The notes below the pieces were generated by a model, which made no database searches, was not told the origin of the DNA, and saw nothing but the letters and a program-made list of their open reading frames with translations. DNA of 64,000 nucleotides from Symbiotaphrina buchneri. Its lineage: Eukaryota; Ascomycota; Symbiotaphrinales; Symbiotaphrinaceae. A program made the translations under genes and the position numbers. Within the stretch, counting starts at the first letter, position 1; the number at the start of each line of letters is the position of its first letter. The stretch covers positions 558,001 to 622,000 of the forward strand of contig BCIG01000007.1 in NCBI GenBank assembly GCA_001599915.1. The letters run 5' to 3'. Positions 57,033-64,000 of the stretch are shown here, piece by piece.

Positions 57033-60000
57033 TCATTGCTCATCCCTTTCGTCATCCGGTATCTTATCTCGAAGCCAGGCCAATAGAGCCTCCGTGCCTT
57101 TCTCAACCACTGTGTATCTAGGCACTCTGAAAGTGTTACCAGCGACACCCAGCATTTTCAGTCCGTCTTTGCCAATCTGTGCCCAACAGGCCGAGTTTGG
57201 GCGGCAGGTGCCCGATTTCATTATTCGATACATCTAACACGGTCAATCCTTGGACCGCCTCGAAGCGGATCTCCGTTATCCCATTATCCTTTGCCAACAC
57301 GATGCTCAGCTGCGGAAAGTGCTCCCGAAGTATAGGCAGCGCCGTAAGGCGGTTGCTGGAGACGTCGAGTTTCTGAAGCCGTGGAGCAGACAGGTTGTCC
57401 ATGAGTGGAATTAACGTGGCGAGGCTGTTGGAGCTCATATTCAGGTCCGTCAGATGTGGAAGGGATACAGATGATTCCATATACGCGTCTCCACGGATTT
57501 GATTTTGCGACAAATCAAGCGTCTTCAAAGACGCTCCTAGTAGTGAGATAGTGGATGGGAAGATTGTGAGACTGTTATTCCGGAAGAAGGCAGTCCGCAC
57601 ATCATGCTGTCCGGAAACAACTTCCAGATCCGCGGCAGATATGGAATTAAGACCAGTCTTGGACCGATCTAACGTTCCATCGGATTGGACAAGCCACCCC
57701 GAAGGTCGTTCAGTACCTTCATCAGACACCCTGTTACCAACTTGTTCATCTTCCGTCACTGCCTTGAAGTTTTCTTCTTGAACGTTATCCGGTTGCATAC
57801 GCTTCCGAAGTGCCTGCTTCAGATCTTCCGTCGACAATCCCAGAAGTCTCCGGTCACGCAGAGGGTTCTTATGGATCTTCAAGAGAGACAGGTTGTCCAT
57901 CTCACAAACGCCTTCTTCCAGTGTCTTCAGATCGTTCCCCGTGAGATCCAGGGTGGAGACGTGAGTGAGCCCTACAACCCATGATGGAAATTCCGAGATC
58001 ATGTTGTCTTCGGCCAATAGGGTGTTGAGATGTACCGAGGCAGAAAGATCAGGCAACTCCTTCAGTCTGTTGAAGGATACGTTGAGGTCTCGCAAGGCTG
58101 GCAAATCTAGCTTATCAGACTCAGTGAAAATGGTGATGACATTGTTGGAGACGTCAAGTGTCCTGAGATTAGATAGACGCTCTGTTGTATCGGGGAACAA
58201 AGTGCCCGACAAGTTGTTATTGGCTAATAACAACTCCACGACCGGGAGCTGTCTTATCGCCTCAAATGGGAGGCCAGTCAACCTGTTGTTTGACAGATTC
58301 AAGATCCGAAGCCTGCGTAATGATTTGATGTCTTCAGGAACTGAGGTAAGTTCGTTGTTTGAAAGGTCGAGAACTTCAAGATTTTGCATGAGTGCCACTT
58401 CGGATGGTAAATCACCACGCAAAACGTTGTGTGCAAGTCGTAACTCTTGCAGAGTAACCAAGTTTTGAAGAGTCCCAAACACATCGAGCGGAAGCCTATT
58501 TCTCGACTGCACTCAAGTTAGTTAAAGAACATGCCCGAAGGGGCAATCGTATATCTTCGTACCAGATTGAGTATTCGCAGAAGTTCAAGCCTCCGCAATC
58601 CGATTGGCAACTTGTGAAGGCGATTACCATGAAGATCCAACACCTCTAGACCACCAAATTGGTTTCCTCGCTCCTCTTCCTCAAGCTGCGTGCTGCTCAC
58701 GTCAGGGAAGATATCAGAGTCGATCTCGCTGAATTCATTATCGGCCGCAATGAATCTTGTTAAATCCACCGACTCGTACCACGCGCCATGATTTGTGTCT
58801 ATGTTTTCCAAATCGTACATTTTCATGACTTCTTGCGGAATTTCCTTCAGTCCCATAGCTGAGATATTCAAGGATCCATCAGTCCGTGCTGCCGCGATTC
58901 TCCGGCGAAGAAGAGTAGAATTCCCGGCTGGTTCGACTACAAAGTCCGAGGTCTCCGAGGTCAACTCGAATTTGAAGCCATTAGAAGCCTCACCACCGGC
59001 ATATTTTGCGTTGTTTTCGGTTTTTACTTTATTACTGCCCCGAGAAGCCGCTTTAGCTTTTGCAATCTGTTCGCGCAAGGCGGCCGAGGAATTAGATACC
59101 CTCCTCTCCTCCGAGTGAGCTACATCTTCTGCTTGAGATGATTTCCTAATGACTTTCGCCGTTGACTTCTTCAGAGTCGAGCTCGGGGATAGTCCTGCTT
59201 TGCTAACTCCCTTGGAGGGTTCCGCCGCCTTTTCAAAGACTCCATTGATGGACGGCCTGCTTCTTGGGCTCCTCAGCGACAAACTTTTGCTACCATACTG
59301 CGGACGGATAGCACCCTCCAGGGCCGGTCGGTGCGAGGCTTGTGAAGCAGGCCTGGCGAACCCCGTGGTTTGAGTTGGCGGCCTTCGTAGACTGGATGAT
59401 ATAGTGGGCTTTACTGCGACAGAATTTGCGCCTATGGCACTCGCAGCGTTGACTGATCGTGAAAACAGCGTCCTAGAGTCCGGAGTTGGTCTGACGGGTG
59501 AGTCTTGGCGTGTCCGGGGTACGGCAATGCTCCCATAGTCTCCAATACTCGAACTCGGTCTTGAACCCATAGCGGACCCGGCTCGTGAAGGCGGCCTCAT
59601 CGGACTCTGAGCAGAATAAATGCTAGATTTCCGCCGCCTAGGAGATGGTGATGGGGGAAGCTGCGACAAAGTCTCAATGGTCCTCTCGGATAATGATGGG
59701 CGAGACTTCCGCGGCATTGGCGTCACAGCGTCCGTAGGCTGCACAACAGGATGGGCAGGTTTATAATCGGATGGGCTGGCCGGCACATCACGTTGATCTT
59801 CTTGTAAACGCTCTAACTGTCTTGACGGAGGCCGCAGTGGTTGTTGTGGTAGCCTCATGGGCGCTCGCGCCAGCGGTTTCTTGAAGACGGCATCCTCGGC
59901 TGCAGGGCGCGGTTTCAGGGCTGAAGAGCTTGAGATTCTTCGTGCATTCGTACCATTGGAGGACACTGATCGCAGATTTGAACTCCTGGCAAGGCCTGGA

Positions 60001-60182
60001 CTATCAGCAGATGGCGTGTGGCGCAATCTGGGGTAAGAGATGCCGGGATCTGCAAGTAGCTTCTCCTTGGACGGGGTCGCCCTGAGTGTGTTGACCGGGG
60101 TGGCACGTGGAACGGGCAGTCTCGACAACCGTGGAATGCCCGATGGCCTGGAGGATGTCGAAGGCGGTTCATGGGACTCCAT
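57033..60182 (-). CDS. leucine-rich-repeat protein, LRRC40-like, with long disordered N-terminus
   Basis: ATG at 60182 gives MESHEPPSTSSRPSGIPRLS. The first 400 residues are Ser/Pro/Arg-rich and basic. LRRs begin around NISAMGLKEIPQEVMKMYD and continue GLEVLDLHGNRLHKLPIGL, an intron after RILNL, then SRNRLPLDVFGTLQNLVTLQ, NLEVLDLSNNELTSVPEDI, RLRILNLSNNRLTGLPFEA, HVSTLDLTGNDLKTLEEGV, MDNLSLLKIHKNPLRDRRLL and, after a charged insertion, more repeats. The end is GVAGNTFRVPRYTVVEKGTE and a short helix to 57033. The NPLRDRR repeat and the closing strand are typical of LRRC40. About 1,000 residues, longer than LRRC40 because of the N-terminal extension. Binding partners are unknown. Confidence 0.85.
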
Positions 60183-61049
60183 TACTTCGTATCGCCCGTG
60201 AACTTAACCCCTAAAAGCACATCATCTGAGTGAGGACCAGCCTCTCGAGTTGTCGTTGGAAGACAGTTTATAATCCAAGTAGCCCTTTGCTATGCTATCG
60301 GAGCCGGTGCTTGCGTCAGCTCTCGTTATTAGCGTATTGTCTTCGTCCGGGGGAATGCAAGTCATAACAATCTTGAGGGTCATGGAGTGCCCAGGTGGTT
60401 ATTGATTGACTGTTTACATGGATCAAGGTTGCTCGCTACTACCTGATGCGCTAGGACGCATTCGTATTTCCCTTCTGGTCAAGGATTAAGGTGTGTGACT
60501 TGTCTGCTTCCGGATAGGTGGTCCAGCCACTCCACGTGCCGTTGACCATTCCCAGCTCGGCCGTACTAAGGTACCTAAGAAGAGCCAAGCGACCTCTTCA
60601 CTGACAGTGACTGGCGACCGCGTTGCCGCCCCCAGCCTCCTCCCGCCCGCCGACATCCAGCGCGCGGCTTCATGTCCACTTTATCCCCATCCCACAACCA
60701 TCTACTTCTTTCCTGCAACCCGTCGTCCCCTCATTCCCACACACATTCTTCCTTCTGTTGCTCATTCTTGTCGCATACATACCGTCAGCATCTGCGCAAA
60801 GAGAAGCTCTCTATTGCAGTACGTCAGCTGGTCCTAGAAACAGGCGGTGAGCCAGGCGCAAACCGAGCAAACCGATACCGAAACCAGCGCATCGTGAGGA
60901 CCGCCTATCCCGCGTCGCACAAACTGCGCAACCATCTACTTCAATACAGCCTTATACATTATGTATGTTCCCCTTCCTGCATCTGTTCTATTGTTTATTG
61001 ACAGCCAGCAGCGTCGTTACCTGAATCGCATTGTTGAAATCAGGCACCA
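60183..61049. promoter_or_regulatory. divergent promoter and pyrimidine-rich leader
   Basis: About 870 bp between the LRR protein and the coiled-coil protein. The plus-strand part from 60620 is C/T-rich (CCTCCTCCCGCCCGCC, CCCATCCCACAACCATC), typical of a fungal leader. A GTATGTTCCCC donor at 60961 and TTGACAG at about 61003 could bound a leader intron. An upstream frame of 109 codons starts ATG at 60672 but has no motif. Confidence 0.45.
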
Positions 61050-62576
61050 ATGGAGTCTCCTACCATGGACATTCCGCCCTCTGCGCAAGCTGCACCCGGG
61101 TCCTCAAATGCTGGATCCTCGATGAATACTCCCATTCCACAACCTGCCGCATCTTCCGACAGTGGCTTTAGTCCCGTGGTCAGCAGACATTTGTCGGATT
61201 CACCGTCCATTGACGAAGACCGAGCAAAGTACACCTCTCCTCCGCCCCCTGCGCGGTCGTCAATGACGCCTCCACCCTCGTCGCAAGTTGTCGCGCGTAT
61301 TCAGACACCTACCCAAGATCTTACCCGAACACCCACGCCGACCAAGTCCCTGCTGTCCTCTCCGCCCTTGACCGTCAAAGCCGGCGGAATTAACGGCAAC
61401 GGAAATAGTCGAGTCTCGTTCTCCCTTCCCGGAGAAGAAGACATTGCATCTGCATCTATCAGTGAGCTGCGTGACATGACCACAGGCTTGTTATCGGCTC
61501 TTCGTGAGGCAAAGGCGACGGCTGCGCATCACAAACTTCAACATAGCCTCCTCAGTATTGAGACCTCAGAGGCTGCGCAGAGAATGATGGTGGAGAATGA
61601 AATGACCAGGAGGGAAGTGGAGGTCTTGCAGATGGCCGAAGGAAGACGTCGCTCCGTGGCATCCTCGCCAGAAGCTCATCGCGAGCCTAACTGGCAATGG
61701 ATGAATGAATTGTCGGAGTACTGTGCAAGGGTTGAGATGCAGAACTCCAAGCTTAACAAGCAACTGCACTCTGCCAAGACTCTAATTCTGGAGAAGGATG
61801 AACGGATCAGCGAGTTAGAAGAGGAGACTGCAAGGCTTAGGCGGAGGATCAAGGAGAACCGGGAGCATATCAACAGAATGCGGAGTCCAGGTGGAATCTA
61901 TAGTGCCAGCCCTCAAATGGAGGTTAGCACTCCGCATCACCGCCAAACACCCCGCATTTCGCAAAATAGCACCCGTCCGCAGCAAGCAGCAACTCAACGA
62001 CCAGCTAGAGGCGATGACACCTTTGCTGCACTGCTTCTCGCCGACCAAGTTCTCAGTCAAGAATCTGCCACAGCGCCTTCTACACCTGTCCGTGCGAAGC
62101 CTTCAAAGGCCTACTTTGGACATACCCGTGGCGCGCAGTCGCTTTCATCCTTGTCATCTCCTGAACGGCATCGTGGCACCGGCGAGGGCGCATCATTGGC
62201 ACCCGCACCAGCCTTTACGGCGGTGAATGACCATGACTACACTGCTATGCGCCGCGACGATAGGGAGTCGACCATTTCTGCCTCTGACGATGAATACGCA
62301 AATAGGTCCGACTCCGACATCGAGGAATCACCCGCCACCCGTGCCGCAACTCGCATGCTGAGACGTTCTCCTCTTTCGAAGGTCTCTGCGTCGGCCCCCA
62401 AGTCCAATCGCGTTCAGTCAAAGCTGTTTGGCAAGGTCACTAAGGCTGGTATTGGGCGGGAGGAAATGGGTAAGCGGAAGTATGAAGATGATTTGGATCA
62501 ACCGCACTCTAAGAGGGCGAAGGCCGTCGAACCTATTGGACTAGGGATTGGAGGGTGGAACAGCCCGAAGCATTGA
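61050..62576 (+). CDS. fungal coiled-coil protein of unknown function
   Basis: One exon of 508 residues. The ATG at 61050 opens MESPTMDIPPSAQAAPG, a Pro/Ser-rich disordered region. A conserved-looking helical part begins SISELRDMTTGLLSALREAK and continues HKLQHSLLSIETSEAAQRMM, NWQWMNELSEYCARVEMQNS and the coiled coil KTLILEKDERISELEEETAR LRRRIKEN. A second disordered part carries FAALLLADQVLSQE, a short motif seen in other fungal proteins of this type, an acidic DDEYANRSDSDIEE and a basic C-terminus (GKRKYEDDLDQPHSKRAK) ending GLGIGGWNSPKH. The KRAK-type signals suggest a nuclear location. I cannot name the family; no enzymatic motif is present. Confidence 0.78.
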   Translation: MESPTMDIPPSAQAAPGSSNAGSSMNTPIPQPAASSDSGFSPVVSRHLSDSPSIDEDRAKYTSPPPPARSSMTPPPSSQVVARIQTPTQDLTRTPTPTKSLLSSPPLTVKAGGINGNGNSRVSFSLPGEEDIASASISELRDMTTGLLSALREAKATAAHHKLQHSLLSIETSEAAQRMMVENEMTRREVEVLQMAEGRRRSVASSPEAHREPNWQWMNELSEYCARVEMQNSKLNKQLHSAKTLILEKDERISELEEETARLRRRIKENREHINRMRSPGGIYSASPQMEVSTPHHRQTPRISQNSTRPQQAATQRPARGDDTFAALLLADQVLSQESATAPSTPVRAKPSKAYFGHTRGAQSLSSLSSPERHRGTGEGASLAPAPAFTAVNDHDYTAMRRDDRESTISASDDEYANRSDSDIEESPATRAATRMLRRSPLSKVSASAPKSNRVQSKLFGKVTKAGIGREEMGKRKYEDDLDQPHSKRAKAVEPIGLGIGGWNSPKH

Positions 62577-63256
62577 CTTAAGGGTTTCACGAATTTGCGA
62601 ACAACCGCCGCGTTTGAGTGATCGTTACATGCAGCTCAGCGGGACTCAACATTCAATTCTAGCTGCATACTTTCATGGTCTGGCAATTGCTGGATGAGGA
62701 ACTTTACTGCGAAGAATTCTAATTTGGAAGGAGTGCTAGGGAGTTCTTAGAGACAGGGAATTTTGCTTCTTCGTTCTGATTCGGGAACCATTGGGCAATT
62801 TGGGCGACTGCGCGTGATCAGCTGGCAATTGGCAATTGGTGGATACCACGGCGTGATCTTTTGCTGAACTTTGTGCATAACGCTTGATAGCCCCATGAGG
62901 CAAGATGAATGAACTTCTAATAGAGGAAGATGATTATGATGATCCGGTATCAATTAATGCATGTGACTGTCAGGTGAGATACTTGGTCCGCTTTGGTCTA
63001 TCCTCAGTCTGGTGAGGCGGGCGAGCTGTTTGCTGGCCTCGCTGGATTCGGTTAGCGATCACCAGCAGGATGGCAGCGCTTGGCGGGTACAGCAACTTGC
63101 CAAGAGGCAGCCTTATGTAAGAAGCTCGCTTGTTAGGTCAAAGCCCGCCCTTGCCCTAGAATCTCCACCAAGCGAAGAGAAATCGGTATTCGTGATCTCA
63201 AGCCCAACGCCCAGCGACGTCGACAACAGCCAACAACTTGATTGCCATCCGCCAAA
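62577..63256. promoter_or_regulatory. intergenic, ribosomal protein L13 promoter
   Basis: About 680 bp upstream of the L13 start. It contains a tandem GGCAATT duplication at 62824-62837 (GGCAATTGGCAATT) and otherwise no recognisable element. Confidence 0.45.
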
Positions 63257-64000
63257 ATGGTATGTGATCACTCCCTGAGACGGACAATAGAAGTCCCAAT
63301 TCTACAACATTAGGACATGCGGCAAGGTTTCGAGCGGAGGCTAATTTGTGGTGGTGATAGACAATCAAGCACAACCAGCAGATCCAACACAACCGTACGT
63401 CTACGAGCTCAACTTCTGTAGGAAAAGCAGGAGAACTAAAGAACAATAGATTTCCGAAAGGATTGGCAGCGTCGTGTGCGCACGCACTTCGACCAGGTAC
63501 TTCACCTTGAACAAACACATGGCTGCAAAGGCCACAACAATCTGGACCAGGGACTAACCACCTGTTTCTAGCCCGGTCACAAGAAGAGCCGCCGTGAAGC
63601 TCGTCTTGCAAAGGCCGCTGCGGTTGCTCCTCGTCCCGTCGACAAGTTGCGCCCCATCGTGCGATGCCCTACGATTAAGTACAACCGCCGCGTTCGTGCT
63701 GGCCGTGGTTTCACTCTTACTGAGCTGAAGGTGAGGATTAAATCTGGAGGGGGTCACAGAAGAATGGTTTCTGATTGGCTTTATCTGTTTTAGGAGGCTG
63801 GCATCCCCAAGAAGTTCGCTCCCACCATCGGTATTGCCGTCGACTACCGCCGCCAGAATCTCTCCGAGGAATCCCTTGCCGCCAACGTCGAGCGCTTGAA
63901 GGCTTACCGCGCCCGCCTGATCGTCTTCCCCCGCAAGGCTGGCCAGCACAAGAAGACCGACAGCTCTGCTGAGGAGGTCTCTGCTGCCAAGGAAGGCACC
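63257..64000 (+). CDS. RPL13: 60S ribosomal protein L13 (3' end outside window)
   Basis: Large-subunit ribosomal protein eL13. Exon 1 holds only the start codon (63257-63259) before a GTATGT donor. Exon 2 gives [11 protein letters not shown] and exon 3 [16 protein letters not shown]. Exon 4 gives [40 protein letters not shown] and [13 protein letters not shown]. Exon 5 gives [40 protein letters not shown] and on to [17 protein letters not shown] at the window edge. Four introns are visible, and the sequence is highly basic as expected. Only the last part of the protein is missing. Confidence 0.95.

Noticed and set aside
60672-61001. 109-codon upstream frame before the coiled-coil gene
   Set aside because: His/Ser/Pro-rich translation of a pyrimidine-rich leader; no sign of selection on protein, possible leader intron crosses it.
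1-64000. Transposons, LTR elements, CRISPR arrays or bacterial-type systems
   Set aside because: No transposase, reverse-transcriptase, integrase or terminal-repeat signature and no spaced direct repeats were seen.

Overview
The window is nuclear chromosomal DNA from a filamentous ascomycete, most likely a member of the Eurotiales (Aspergillus/Penicillium-like). The reasons are the high gene density on both strands, many short GT-AG introns of about 50-110 nt, and the nature of the genes. It carries a fungal F-box protein, an HSF-type Mga1-like regulator, a TDT transporter, an Ayr1-type reductase and an EF-hand MscS channel. I see no transposon, viral, CRISPR or bacterial-type operon signal. 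The species is not determined. Intron positions were read by eye from splice consensus and protein-family fit.

Layout from left to right. 0-11 kb: the C-terminal end of an unidentified gene, a Gre2/dihydroflavonol-reductase-like ketoreductase, mitochondrial succinyl-CoA ligase beta, a small basic DUF3245-like protein, an Mga1/Sfl1-like HSF-domain regulator, and an F-box protein. 11-29 kb: a hypoxanthine phosphoribosyltransferase followed by nucleic-acid genes: Aquarius/Cwf11 helicase, divergently paired with THO subunit 1, then TFIIH Tfb2 and replication-fork factor Tof1. A PaaI-type thioesterase and one unidentified proline-rich protein lie among them. 29.5-35 kb: mitochondrial and acyl metabolism (3-hydroxybutyryl-CoA dehydrogenase, Mgm101, the cytochrome-oxidase assembly factor Coa4, and biotin-protein ligase). 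35-46 kb: membrane genes (a TDT transporter whose frame is broken by 2 nt, Ayr1-type reductase, a PA/TM/RING-H2 ubiquitin ligase, an EF-hand MscS channel). 47-64 kb: PLP homeostasis protein, AP-2 alpha adaptin, Arp6, a Cys-rich metallothionein-like protein, a GCIP-domain protein, an LRRC40-like leucine-rich-repeat protein, an unidentified coiled-coil protein, and the 5' part of ribosomal protein L13.

Two genes are made of exons too short to show as long open frames, and I assembled them by hand. One is the 75-residue twin-CX9C protein Coa4 (31996-32482, minus). The other is the 160-residue thioesterase with nine introns in about 1 kb (20240-21257, minus). Most genes are unrelated housekeeping genes sharing compact divergent promoters. 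The notable functional link is Aquarius, THO, TFIIH and Tof1 lying within 17 kb, all of which act on co-transcriptional RNA or transcription-replication conflict. No novel multi-gene system is evident. The most checkable oddities are the transporter frameshift, the two small-exon genes, the 101-bp Coa4/biotin-ligase promoter, and the Cys-rich repeat protein with an inverted CCAAT pair upstream.
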